From Candidatus Saccharimonadota bacterium (GTDB lineage: Bacteria; Patescibacteriota; Saccharimonadia; Saccharimonadales; UBA4665): a stretch of 64,000 nucleotides of DNA. Shown in pieces: positions 40,679 to 48,812 of this stretch; position 1 is the stretch's first letter, and each line of letters starts with the position of its first letter. The notes below the pieces were generated by a model. That model was given only the letters and a program-made list of their open reading frames with translations, made no database searches and was not told the origin of the DNA. The stretch covers positions 1 to 64,000 of the forward strand of contig JAGORO010000002.1 of the NCBI GenBank assembly GCA_018062785.1, read 5' to 3'. A program made the position numbers and the translations under genes.

Positions 40679-41194
40679 ATGCTATGTTTGAGCGAAAGAT
40701 TACTAAATAGACCGGTTATGAGTCTGCGGACTGGGCAGGCGATCGCTACGACCACCCAAGCCATAATTAACCCAGACAACCTCAAAATCGAGGGCTTCTA
40801 CTGCACCGATCGCTTCGACAAGTCAACCCTAGTACTACTGTATCAGGATATTCGTGATGTTGTTGCGCAAGGGATTGTTGTTAACGACCATGATGCACTA
40901 ACAGACCCCAAAGATCTCGTGCGCCTTAAGCACATCTTCGAGATCGACTACGAAGTGATTGGCAAACGGGTCGTTAGTACCTCTGGCACAAGACTCGGCA
41001 AGGTATCGGACTATGCAGTCGAGGCAGAAACAATGTATATTCAAAAACTGTATGTCTCACGGAGTATCCTCAAAGATTTTGCCGGCGGCGGGCTAGGTAT
41101 TGCGCGCGATCAAGTCCAAGAAATGACCGATAAAAAAATCATCGTCTCAGATCCACTCGAGAGTGGAACCGTCCAAGCAGGCGCAGTCGCATAA
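40679..41194 (+). CDS. PRC-barrel domain protein
   Basis: A 171-residue cytoplasmic protein with two PRC-barrel-like halves: LNRPVMSLRTGQAIATTTQAIINPDNLKIEGFYC (about 8-42) and GKRVVSTSGTRLGKVSDYAVEAETMYIQKLYV (about 98-130). PRC-barrels occur in RimM and in photosynthetic reaction centres, and as stand-alone proteins of unclear function. The ATG at 40679 fits the -10 box position; the longer upstream frame lacks support. It may be in one transcript with the FBP-type gene six bases downstream. Confidence 0.82.
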   Translation: MLCLSERLLNRPVMSLRTGQAIATTTQAIINPDNLKIEGFYCTDRFDKSTLVLLYQDIRDVVAQGIVVNDHDALTDPKDLVRLKHIFEIDYEVIGKRVVSTSGTRLGKVSDYAVEAETMYIQKLYVSRSILKDFAGGGLGIARDQVQEMTDKKIIVSDPLESGTVQAGAVA

Positions 41195-41200
41195 ACGCCC

Positions 41201-41725
41201 ATGAGAACTCTAACAAATGATGATTTTTTGGAACTAACGCAATATGTACCGATGCTAGGTAAGCTGCGCCGTGAGCTCCGATTCCAGAAAAGTATCGAAG
41301 CTATTGATAGGTGGGACGAAAACGAGCTAGTGGCCATATTTACTCGCAGTGGCAATGAGGGCGTCATGTTTATTTGCACGTCATCTAATGCCGTTCGTTG
41401 CATACCGTTTTTCTTGACAAAGGGGTTCAAAGACTCTACTTCGGGTCGAACCAAACCGGTGATATGTGACTTCTGCAAGACTTGGCAAAGCGGTCAAAAG
41501 GCCGCACGCATCAGCTTTAGACCAAACTATAGATCGCAGGACTCGTTCGCACATATCATCTGTGCCGATATGCGGTGCAGCGACCACGCTAGGGGCAAAT
41601 CACCCGAAAGCAACTACTCTAGAACGCAAATTCGTGAAGACATAACACCAGAAGACCGTATACTTCGATTAAACAAATCGCTGGAGAACCTTACTATACA
41701 GTTCGATTCGTACCATAAAAAATAA
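41201..41725 (+). CDS. FBP-type treble-clef zinc-finger protein
   Basis: A 174-residue protein. The C-terminal half matches the treble-clef zinc finger found at the end of fibronectin-binding-like (FBP) proteins related to EF-G-binding proteins: CDFCKTWQSG, then ICADMRCSDHARGKSP. The N-terminal half is helical and charged. Family members such as FusB bind EF-G, so a link to translation is possible but not shown here. It follows the PRC-barrel gene closely. Confidence 0.78.
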   Translation: MRTLTNDDFLELTQYVPMLGKLRRELRFQKSIEAIDRWDENELVAIFTRSGNEGVMFICTSSNAVRCIPFFLTKGFKDSTSGRTKPVICDFCKTWQSGQKAARISFRPNYRSQDSFAHIICADMRCSDHARGKSPESNYSRTQIREDITPEDRILRLNKSLENLTIQFDSYHKK

Positions 41726-41740
41726 CTATCCCACTACGTA

Positions 41741-42352
41741 CTACTCGTCATCTACACGGCGCTGGAAAGCAGATTTTATTTCGCCATAGTCAAAGCCCTG
41801 ACGCGCCAAATACGCAATAAGTTTTTGGTCGTCTTGGTAGCGAGTTTGCTTACGTTTTTTGGCGATAAGCTCTTGCAACATGTCGTGCTCGTCGGTCGGA
41901 TCATCTACTAGAACCACCCGAACAATCTCGTCCGGAATATGCTTTTGTCGTAGCTCGAGACGTAACTTTTTGGTGCTAGTATTCTTGAGTAGCCGGCGAT
42001 TTTCGACCCATTTGCGCGCGAACTCTACGTCATCCACCAACCCCAGTCGCCGCAACTTCGGGAGAACAGTCCTCCCAAAATCATCGGTATAGCCTTTGCG
42101 CCGAAAATAATCCTGTAGCTCACCCTCACTTCGCATTCGCCGAGCAATATACACTAACGTTAAGTTGTATGCCTTATCATCTTGGGATGCCTTTTTATAC
42201 GCTGTTAGCTCATCCTTGGAAAGCTCTTGGCCCTGAACTAGTCCACTATCCAACAGCGCATCGGCACTCAAGCTAAACGCATACTTCTCGTCCACAAACA
42301 GACTGTACCTAGTCGGGTTCTTAACCTGTAGCGCAATCGCGGTTATCCTCAT
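41741..42352 (-). CDS. recX: RecX-family regulator of RecA
   Basis: A 203-residue protein made of three-helix repeats typical of RecX, which limits RecA filament growth. Recognisable parts are YSLFVDEKYAFSLSADALL (N-terminal domain found in Gram-positive forms), IARRMRSEGELQDYFRRKGY, GLVDDVEFARKWVENRRLLK and YLARQGFDYGEIKSAF. The start overlaps the end of the hydrolase gene by four bases. The recA-hydrolase-recX order puts the regulator in the same operon as its target. Confidence 0.9.
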   Translation of the reverse strand: MRITAIALQVKNPTRYSLFVDEKYAFSLSADALLDSGLVQGQELSKDELTAYKKASQDDKAYNLTLVYIARRMRSEGELQDYFRRKGYTDDFGRTVLPKLRRLGLVDDVEFARKWVENRRLLKNTSTKKLRLELRQKHIPDEIVRVVLVDDPTDEHDMLQELIAKKRKQTRYQDDQKLIAYLARQGFDYGEIKSAFQRRVDDE

Positions 42353-42930
42353 ATCAAAATGTTATCCTCACGTAATTTTTTTATCAGCTCTGGGAGAGCA
42401 GTAACAGTCGACGACTTGCCCAGATGACCAGCATTTGGAATGGAAATGAACGTGCCTCCCAATTTTTTGCACAATACTTTCGCTTCGTTGAAGTCGCAGT
42501 ACGGATCATCATCGCCATGCACAAAGTAAAATGCTTTGGCTCCCGACTTTATGTTTTCAATTTCAAATGTTTCCGCAAAAAGTGCATCGAACTGACCGCG
42601 TACGTACCACGAGGCATTTTTAAGCAAACGTTCGTTTAAAAATGTCCCGACAAATACTGCTGCCTTACTGCGCGGAAACCACGCTTGTTGCAATAGATGC
42701 AGTAACGCAGTTGCTCCCGAAGAATGTCCAATGATCAAATTATCTTCGAAATTCCAACCTGAGTTTTTAAAAAAAGCATCGTATGTTTTTAGGTTCGGTT
42801 TGTCGCAATCGGGTAGCTGCGGAAACCAGACACCATAGCCAACCTGTTCGAGTTGTTTCTTTATCCAATTGGTCCACTGCAACTCTGCAGGGCTACCATT
42901 GGTTCCATGCAAAATCACTGCTTTTGGCAT
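42349..42930 (-). CDS. RBBP9/YdeN-family alpha/beta hydrolase
   Basis: A 193-residue protein with the RBBP9/YdeN serine-hydrolase pattern: MPKAVILHGTNGSPAELQWTNWIKKQL at the start, the nucleophile elbow IIGHSSGATALL (Ser in GHSSG), YFVHGDDDPYCDFNEA (Asp) and PNAGHLGKSSTVTALPEL (His). The catalytic triad looks complete. The substrate is unknown. It is inserted between recA and recX with very short spacing. Confidence 0.88.
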   Translation of the reverse strand: MPKAVILHGTNGSPAELQWTNWIKKQLEQVGYGVWFPQLPDCDKPNLKTYDAFFKNSGWNFEDNLIIGHSSGATALLHLLQQAWFPRSKAAVFVGTFLNERLLKNASWYVRGQFDALFAETFEIENIKSGAKAFYFVHGDDDPYCDFNEAKVLCKKLGGTFISIPNAGHLGKSSTVTALPELIKKLREDNILI

Positions 42931-42935
42931 ATTGC

Positions 42936-43973
42936 TTATTCGCTCTTTGCAGCTTCGCGGACTTTTTTGGCAACTTCTTCTTGTACTTTCGGATTTTGCT
43001 CTAGGTATGCCTTGGCGGCCTCACGGCCTTGGCCAATCTTCTCGTTGCCGTAGCTAAACCACGCACCTGCCTTCTCAACAATATTTCGCTGAACCGCAAG
43101 GTCGAGAATGTCACCCGCCTTACTAATACCTTGGTTGTACATAATATCGAACTCGGCCTCACGGAACGGCGGTGCAATCTTGTTCTTGACCACCTTCACC
43201 CTTGCACGATTGCCAACAACACTATCCCCAGCCTTGATCTGGCTAATACGACGTATGTCCATGCGTACACTTGCGTAGAATTTGAGTGCGTTGCCACCAG
43301 TGGTGGTTTCTGGATTACCAAACATAACGCCGATCTTCATACGAATTTGGTTAATGAAAATAACGGTCGTTTTGCTGCGATTAATCACACCGGTAAGTTT
43401 TCGGAGTGCCTGACTCATCAAGCGAGCCTGCAAGCCCATGTGGCTATCGCCCATGTCACCCTCGATTTCGGCACGAGGCACAAGTGCTGCAACCGAGTCG
43501 ACTACGATCAGATCGACCGCGTTACTACGAACAAGTGTCTCGACAATCTCGAGTGCCTGCTCGCCGTTATCTGGCTGGCTGAGCAGTAAATTCTCTACAT
43601 CAACGCCTATTCGTTTAGCGTACGCTGGGTCGAGTGCATGCTCAGCATCGATAAATGCAGCCGTACCGCCTGCGCGTTGCACTTCCGCAATGGCGTGAAG
43701 CGTAAGAGTGGTCTTACCGCTCGATTCCGGACCATAAACTTCCACGATACGGCCTTTTGGAATCCCGCCACCAAGAGCCAAGTCTAGGCTAATGCTACCA
43801 GTAGGAGTCGTTTCGACGTCCACCTCGTGGGCCTCACCCAACTTCATAATAGAGCCTTTGCCAAATTGCTTTTCGATAGTCTCAAGCGCTAAGCCAAGAG
43901 CTTTTGTCTTGCCACTAGCCTCTCCTGTTTTTATGTTTGTAGTATCTGCATCGGTAGTCTTTGCTTTTGCCAT
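42936..43973 (-). CDS. recA: Recombinase RecA
   Basis: A 345-residue RecA, the strand-exchange ATPase of homologous recombination. The Walker A motif GPESSGKTT, the L1/L2 region motifs ([54 protein letters not shown]) and the C-terminal [20 protein letters not shown] are all typical. An AAGGAAGG site precedes the ATG. With the pilus and ComEC genes it can integrate imported DNA. Confidence 0.98.
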   Translation of the reverse strand: MAKAKTTDADTTNIKTGEASGKTKALGLALETIEKQFGKGSIMKLGEAHEVDVETTPTGSISLDLALGGGIPKGRIVEVYGPESSGKTTLTLHAIAEVQRAGGTAAFIDAEHALDPAYAKRIGVDVENLLLSQPDNGEQALEIVETLVRSNAVDLIVVDSVAALVPRAEIEGDMGDSHMGLQARLMSQALRKLTGVINRSKTTVIFINQIRMKIGVMFGNPETTTGGNALKFYASVRMDIRRISQIKAGDSVVGNRARVKVVKNKIAPPFREAEFDIMYNQGISKAGDILDLAVQRNIVEKAGAWFSYGNEKIGQGREAAKAYLEQNPKVQEEVAKKVREAAKSE

Positions 43974-44075
43974 GATCGCTACCCTTCCTTTCGTCTACGG
44001 ACGCCTCGCCGGCGACCTGAATCAAATAATGTTGTACTCCAAACGTTACGCCCCAAAAAATCAAAAAGCAAACTC

Positions 44076-44114
44076 AATCTTCAATCTAAGGGTTTAACCC
44101 TTAGATTGAAGATT
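44076..44114. repeat. REP-like 19-bp perfect palindrome beside the transposase
   Basis: AATCTTCAATCTAAGGGTT (44076-44094), one T, then its exact complement (44096-44114). The transposase stop codon overlaps its right end. It probably serves as recognition site for the transposase and as its terminator. Confidence 0.8.
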
Positions 44115-44736
44115 AGACTTCATTTCCGTTTGCTAATTCTAGTTTCAAAATGTCTATTAACTCCTTGTTCTGCTCGTAGTCGTGCATAAATTCTTCGTAT
44201 TCTTGAGGGCTTGAAAAGTCATTCATCACTGGGCTTGGGTCGATCCAGTCATCCGTGATGCGCTGTAAATAATACGGCAAACTAGAGTAATCGTACGTCT
44301 GCCATTCTCGAGGGTTAAGATGAATGTACCTAGATATATGCTGAAAGTACGCATCATCTAAAATTATCGATGCCTTAAAGGTAGACTCATACAGTGGCCC
44401 CGTGCGTTTATATTTCCTATTGAAGTACATGCTATAGCTTGTCAGAAGGCTTTTCATAAACTCGGTCAGGTCTCTTTGGTTGTGCTGGTACACAAACAAA
44501 TGCACATGATTCGGCATAAGGCAAAAGGCAATGACATCAACACGATTGTGGTAATTGGGATAGGAGATTCCAGCTGAATTTTTGCTCTCTTTGAGGGAAA
44601 GATATCTACTAAAGAGCTTCAGCATATACTCGTAATCACTTGGTTCACGGAAAATACGAGAGCGATTACCACCACGAAAATATACGTGATAGTAATGTTC
44701 ACTTGCGTCATTTTTTATGACATTTCTTCTTGGCAT
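44113..44736 (-). CDS. REP-associated tyrosine transposase (IS200-like Y1)
   Basis: A 207-residue Y1 transposase-like protein of the RAYT group, which cut single-stranded REP hairpins. Family motifs are HYYHVYFRGGNRSRIF, VDVIAFCLMPNHVHLFVYQ (HUH motif HVH) and LTEFMKSLLTSYSMYFNRKYKRTGPLYES with the catalytic Tyr region, then HISRYIHLNP. I chose the ATG at 44736 because a -10 box lies six bases upstream and no ribosome site exists. A perfect palindrome follows the stop and a partial inverted copy precedes the gene, the layout of domesticated or REP-linked transposases. Confidence 0.92.
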   Translation of the reverse strand: MPRRNVIKNDASEHYYHVYFRGGNRSRIFREPSDYEYMLKLFSRYLSLKESKNSAGISYPNYHNRVDVIAFCLMPNHVHLFVYQHNQRDLTEFMKSLLTSYSMYFNRKYKRTGPLYESTFKASIILDDAYFQHISRYIHLNPREWQTYDYSSLPYYLQRITDDWIDPSPVMNDFSSPQEYEEFMHDYEQNKELIDILKLELANGNEV

Positions 44737-44742
44737 ACTATA

Positions 44743-44748
44743 GTTATA
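44743..44748 (-). promoter_or_regulatory. -10 box of the REP-associated transposase, leaderless
   Basis: TATAAC on the minus strand, then TATAGT, then the ATG at 44736 (gap six bases). Confidence 0.55.
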
Positions 44749-44759
44749 CAATAATATTA

Positions 44760-44777
44760 GAATCTAAGGGTTAAACC
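44760..44777. repeat. Partial inverted copy of the REP palindrome
   Basis: AATCTAAGGGTTAAACCT matches the centre of the 44076-44114 palindrome read from the opposite strand, so the transposase gene is flanked by inverted REP-like sequences. Confidence 0.6.
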
Positions 44778-44829
44778 TCACAAAATTACAACGGATGAAC
44801 AAGGGGTATTGCGGTTGTGTTTTTTGAGG

Positions 44830-44835
44830 TATACT
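44830..44835 (+). promoter_or_regulatory. -10 box of pilB, leaderless
   Basis: TATACT, ten bases before the ATG at 44846, with no ribosome site. Confidence 0.65.
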
Positions 44836-44845
44836 TTTACCATAT

Positions 44846-46666
44846 ATGCGCGTCTCAGATAACTTGGTGGAGAAGTTGCTGACTGCAACTGGAAATTTCA
44901 GTTACGAACAACTGGTTGGTCTTCGAGAACAAGAAAAAAGCGAGAACCGGCCACTTCAAGATATCGTCGTATCAAATAACATTATGAGCGAAAAGGAGCT
45001 TACGAAGCTCTACGCTAAGGAGATCGATGTGCCCTTTGTGGAAATATCTCCTCGCGATCTCCCAAAAGAAGTACTCGAACTCATTTCTGAACGAACCGCC
45101 AAGCAATCGCGGGCTATCGCGTTTGAGATAACTGAGGACGGCGTCATCTTGGTCGCTATGGAAGACCCCGATGATGTTCCGGCGATCGGACTTCTCCAGA
45201 AGCAACTTGATAAGCCAATCCGCGTACATATCGCCACCGCAAGTAACATACAATCAATTCTGGACTTATATGAGGGCGACTCGGTGAGTGTTTCGACACA
45301 AATCGAAAAAGTTGTTGCCATACAAGAAAAGGAAGAAGAGGAGACGGTCGACAAAGCAGAGGTGGCCGAGGACTCTCCAATCGCACAGACCGTTAACCTT
45401 ATTATTGACTACGGCGTGAAACACAGTGCGAGCGATATTCACATTGAGCCACGAGAAAACTTCGTACTTATTCGGTACCGCGTAGACGGTATTCTGCGCG
45501 AAGTAAACAAACTCCCGCGCAAGGTTCTCGGGGCGCTCGTGTCACGTATTAAAATTTTATCGAACCTCAAAATAGATGAGCATCGTGCGCCCCAAGATGG
45601 CCGTTTCAAGATATCGGTCAATAACCATATTTATGCCCTGCGTGTCTCGACCCTACCGATCATTGATGGAGAGAAGGTAGTAATGCGTATTTTAGATGAA
45701 TCAAGCCGCCCCGCTACTCTTGAGGAGCTTGGTTACTGGGGCCAATCTCTCGATGCCGTACAGCGTGCTATCGTTCAGCCTCACGGTATGGTGCTTGTTA
45801 CCGGTCCGACTGGGTCAGGTAAGTCAACGAGTTTGTTTAGCGTGCTGAGCATGCTAAATACACCGGGGGTAAATATCAGTACTGTCGAAGATCCCATAGA
45901 ATATCACGTCAAAGGCGCAAACCAGACGCAGGTAAATCCTGTTGCCGGCATGACCTTTGCGAGTGGTCTGCGTGCGCTACTCCGCCAGGACCCAAATATC
46001 ATCATGGTAGGAGAAATCCGAGACGGCGAAACAGCAGATCTTGGCGTTCAGGCCGCCCTAACTGGGCACCTCGTTTTTAGCACGCTGCACACCAACAATG
46101 CAGCAACCTGCCTACCCCGACTCCTTGACATGAATATCGAGCCGTTCCTGATTGCTAGCACCATTCGTATTATCATTGGCCAGCGGCTCGTTCGACGGCT
46201 TTGTCCTGACTGTCGCACCAGCTATACGCCAGAGGTGAGCGAGTTGCAGCATATTGCAAAGGTGTTTGGTATCGGTGCCAACACTCCGATTGGCAAACTG
46301 CATGAACTTGAAAAACTTGCCCTAGAGGGTGGCGTGGGGGCCAAAAACTCAAATAACGCCAACGGCTCCGATGTCACAGTTTTGTCGTCGAATGATACTA
46401 CGATTTCTCAGTTGTGGAGGGCAAATGATGATGGTTGCGAGACCTGCAACCACACTGGATACAAGGGACGGATGGGTATTTACGAGGTGCTGCCAAACAC
46501 TGATAAGGTGCAGCAACTGATTGTCACGAACTCAACTAGCGAAAAGATCGAAAAGCAAGCCATCGAAGATGGGATGGTCACCATGCAAATCGACGGCTTG
46601 GTAAAAGCACTGAGAGGTCAAACTACTATAGAAGAAATCTTGCGCGTAACCGCGGAAAGCTCGTAA
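44846..46666 (+). CDS. pilB: Type IV pilus extension ATPase PilB
   Basis: A 606-residue hexameric ATPase that powers pilus extension at the inner membrane. The N-terminal GspE/MshEN domain covers about 1-150, an acidic linker follows, and the ATPase domain has Walker A GPTGSGKSTSL, Asp box and Walker B IIMVGEIRDGETADLGVQAALTGHLVFSTLHTNNA. A zinc site of two CxxC pairs is split over CPDC and CETC near residues 455 and 535, with an insertion of about 50 residues between them rich in Asn/Ser. It heads the rightward run pilB-pilC-pilA. PilT is not seen in this window. Confidence 0.96.
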   Translation: MRVSDNLVEKLLTATGNFSYEQLVGLREQEKSENRPLQDIVVSNNIMSEKELTKLYAKEIDVPFVEISPRDLPKEVLELISERTAKQSRAIAFEITEDGVILVAMEDPDDVPAIGLLQKQLDKPIRVHIATASNIQSILDLYEGDSVSVSTQIEKVVAIQEKEEEETVDKAEVAEDSPIAQTVNLIIDYGVKHSASDIHIEPRENFVLIRYRVDGILREVNKLPRKVLGALVSRIKILSNLKIDEHRAPQDGRFKISVNNHIYALRVSTLPIIDGEKVVMRILDESSRPATLEELGYWGQSLDAVQRAIVQPHGMVLVTGPTGSGKSTSLFSVLSMLNTPGVNISTVEDPIEYHVKGANQTQVNPVAGMTFASGLRALLRQDPNIIMVGEIRDGETADLGVQAALTGHLVFSTLHTNNAATCLPRLLDMNIEPFLIASTIRIIIGQRLVRRLCPDCRTSYTPEVSELQHIAKVFGIGANTPIGKLHELEKLALEGGVGAKNSNNANGSDVTVLSSNDTTISQLWRANDDGCETCNHTGYKGRMGIYEVLPNTDKVQQLIVTNSTSEKIEKQAIEDGMVTMQIDGLVKALRGQTTIEEILRVTAESS

Positions 46667-46674
46667 GGAATTCG

Positions 46675-47898
46675 ATGGCCATATACACATATAAAGCGCT
46701 TAAAAAAGATGGCTCAGCCGTTGAAGGAACTATTGAGGCCAGCGATCGCAAAGCTGCACTGACATCGCTCCACCAGCAGGGGGTCCATCCACTCGTCGTC
46801 GGCGAGCAAAGCAAGCTAAATGGCGGCCTCAATATAGCCCTCTTCAATAAGGTGCCTAGTGCTGACATGGTAGTCTTTACCCGTCAGTTATCGACAATGA
46901 TATCTGCTGGCGTACCGCTCGCACGCGGGCTTACAACTCTTAAAGATACCCCGACATCTAAGTATTTCCAAGAGGTCTTGAGCAAAGTCTGCAAAGATAT
47001 CGAATCGGGTACCTCATTGGCCGATGCCTTTGCTAAATTCCCGAATGTATTTGATGATGTGTATGTCAATATGGTCAAAGCTGGTGAAGAGGGCGGTATT
47101 TTGGATGACATCCTTAAACGACTTGCCACTCAGGTTGAGCTTAATGCAAGCATCAAAAAGAAGGTCAAAAGTGCCATGACGTACCCAGTAGTTATTCTGT
47201 CTCTTACTATTGGCGCATTTTTTGGCATTATGTTCATCCTGATGCCAAAGATCAAAAAGATCCTGTTCGACCTCGGAGGACCAGAGGCAAAGCTACCTGT
47301 CTACACCCAGGCCCTTATCGACGCTAGTGAGTTTAGCCGCAAGTACGCCCTCATCCTGATCCCTGCTATGGTTATTATTACTTGGGCGATCCTCCACTAC
47401 ATACGGACACCAAAGGGAAAATATCAGTACCATGCACTCATGCTGCGTGCTCCTATCGTTAAGGTTATCATTACCAAAGTTGCGATTGCGCGGTTCTCAA
47501 GAACATTTGCTTCCCTAATGTCGGCTGGTGTTGGCGTGCTTGATGCACTTGAGGTTACAGGGGGAGCCATCGGCAATAAAGTAATCGAAAAAGAGCTTGC
47601 GTTTGCAGCTGAACAGGTGAAGAACGGCCGGCAGCTTTCTGATGTTATTGCCGAAAGCAAGCACTTTCCTAAGATCGTGTCCCAGATGTTGGCGGTCGGC
47701 GAAGAAACAGGCACCACCGACACGGTCCTTATTAAGGTAGCCGATTTTTATGAGGAGGAGGTTGCTAACGCAATCGACAGCCTAGCGTCAATTATCGAAC
47801 CGGTGATGATTGTATTTTTGGGCTCAGGAGTTGGGCTTATCGCTGCGAGCGTGATGGGGCCAATCGCGAGCATGGGTAATAACGTCAGTGCCGACTAG
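46675..47898 (+). CDS. pilC: Type IV pilus platform protein PilC
   Basis: A 407-residue inner-membrane platform protein of the GspF/PilC family that binds PilB and the pilin rod. Two homologous halves are visible (FTRQLSTMISAGVPLARGLTTL, then FSRTFASLMSAGVGVLDALEVTGGAIGN), with membrane helices at about 170-190, 220-245 and 375-400. The spacing to pilB is eight bases and AAGGA sits before the ATG, so the two are cotranscribed. Confidence 0.96.
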   Translation: MAIYTYKALKKDGSAVEGTIEASDRKAALTSLHQQGVHPLVVGEQSKLNGGLNIALFNKVPSADMVVFTRQLSTMISAGVPLARGLTTLKDTPTSKYFQEVLSKVCKDIESGTSLADAFAKFPNVFDDVYVNMVKAGEEGGILDDILKRLATQVELNASIKKKVKSAMTYPVVILSLTIGAFFGIMFILMPKIKKILFDLGGPEAKLPVYTQALIDASEFSRKYALILIPAMVIITWAILHYIRTPKGKYQYHALMLRAPIVKVIITKVAIARFSRTFASLMSAGVGVLDALEVTGGAIGNKVIEKELAFAAEQVKNGRQLSDVIAESKHFPKIVSQMLAVGEETGTTDTVLIKVADFYEEEVANAIDSLASIIEPVMIVFLGSGVGLIAASVMGPIASMGNNVSAD

Positions 47899-47908
47899 TT
47901 ATTCTCTA

Positions 47909-47936
47909 TTGACCTGACAGCGGTAATGGTTATAAT
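47909..47936 (+). promoter_or_regulatory. Promoter of the major pilin gene
   Basis: TTGACC-N16-TATAAT, followed by an untranslated region of about 55 bases and an AGGAGG site before the ATG at 47998. This allows stronger pilin expression than the upstream pilB/pilC genes. Confidence 0.75.
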
Positions 47937-47997
47937 TAAGCTTATGACGAGCGGTACGTCCGTCGGTAAAGTAATTAAAACAGGAGGGTGGGCCCCT

Positions 47998-48450
47998 ATG
48001 GTTTCATCGCAAAAAAACAAGAGCAAAGGTTTTACTATCGTAGAACTTTTGATCGTAATCATCGTTATTGGTATCTTGGCAACACTAGTTATTGCCCTGT
48101 TTACCAGTGCAAAAAAGAAGGCTCGTGACAGCCAACGACAAACAGATGTTGTGGCCCTACAAGGCTATATCGAAGGTTTCTACGCCGAGGAAGGCAAGTA
48201 CCCAACACTTGCGAATATCAATGACTCTACATGGCGCGGTACACACATGGAAGGCCTAGACCCTGCTGCTCTTGCCGATCCAAAGAACGCAACAAGCCAG
48301 TCACTTGTTGGAGTAGCAACCGCAAATAGCTACCTATACACAACCACACCTGCTGATTGTGACAATGGTAGTGGCGGCGACTGCACAGGCTACTCGTTGA
48401 CGGCTACCCTTGAGGGTAACCCAGGTACATTTAAGAAGTCTAGCAATTAG
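47998..48450 (+). CDS. pilA: Type IV pilin (major pilin candidate)
   Basis: A 150-residue prepilin. The short basic leader ends at G before FTIVELLIVIIVIGILATLVIALF, the standard prepilin peptidase site with Glu5. A helix continues (KKARDSQRQTDVVALQGYIEGFYAEEGKYP), and a globular C-terminal domain holds a Cys pair (DCDNGSGGDC). AGGAGG precedes the ATG at 47998; the open frame extends further upstream, without support. It has its own promoter and terminator, as expected for the main subunit. Confidence 0.92.
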   Translation: MVSSQKNKSKGFTIVELLIVIIVIGILATLVIALFTSAKKKARDSQRQTDVVALQGYIEGFYAEEGKYPTLANINDSTWRGTHMEGLDPAALADPKNATSQSLVGVATANSYLYTTTPADCDNGSGGDCTGYSLTATLEGNPGTFKKSSN

Positions 48451-48468
48451 CATTTACGCTTTTGCTCC

Positions 48469-48498
48469 AAAAAATGGGGATGAAAATCCCCATTTTTT
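48469..48498 (+). terminator. Terminator after the pilin gene
   Basis: AAAAAATGGGGA pairs with TCCCCATTTTTT around TGAAAA, followed by more T residues. Confidence 0.9.
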
Positions 48499-48612
48499 TA
48501 TTACCCACCCTCCACGACTTACTTCAAAACATTGCTCAAGCCCAATATTGGCACAGTGGGATCAATACCGTCGGCGCATTCGAACGCTCTGTTCTGAAAT
48601 GAATGAGGTTAC

Positions 48613-48738
48613 CTATGCGTAAGGCATTTCTACATCCCTGTCGTGGGTATGTGCCTTTTTATACATAGCCTTCATTCTGGTTGCTTGGTTGTTGTCGAGA
48701 TAGAACATCTTGTTATACCCAAAAAGCACCTGGGCCAC
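48613..48738 (-). CDS. Possible small protein between pilin and minor pilins
   Basis: A 41-residue frame from GTG (48738), or 31 residues from ATG (48708). It contains GYNKMFYLDNNQATRMKAM and ends MPYA. The composition looks protein-like (aromatic start, charged amphipathic helix), but there is no clear ribosome site; GGGTATAAC just before the ATG could be a -10 box. The rest of the 360-base gap 48499-48812 holds no other gene that I can support. Confidence 0.35.
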   Translation of the reverse strand: MAQVLFGYNKMFYLDNNQATRMKAMYKKAHTHDRDVEMPYA

Positions 48739-48812
48739 CTAACTGCACCATACGTATACACAACACTGGCGTAAAAACTTATACCTCGGCATATAGTCCG
48801 CTCTAGACAGTC

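Noticed and set aside
48619-48660. Plus-strand terminator hairpin (AAGGCA ... TGCCTTTTT)
   Set aside because: The stem is interrupted, and the bases overlap a possible minus-strand small gene; no plus-strand gene needs it after the strong terminator at 48469-48498.
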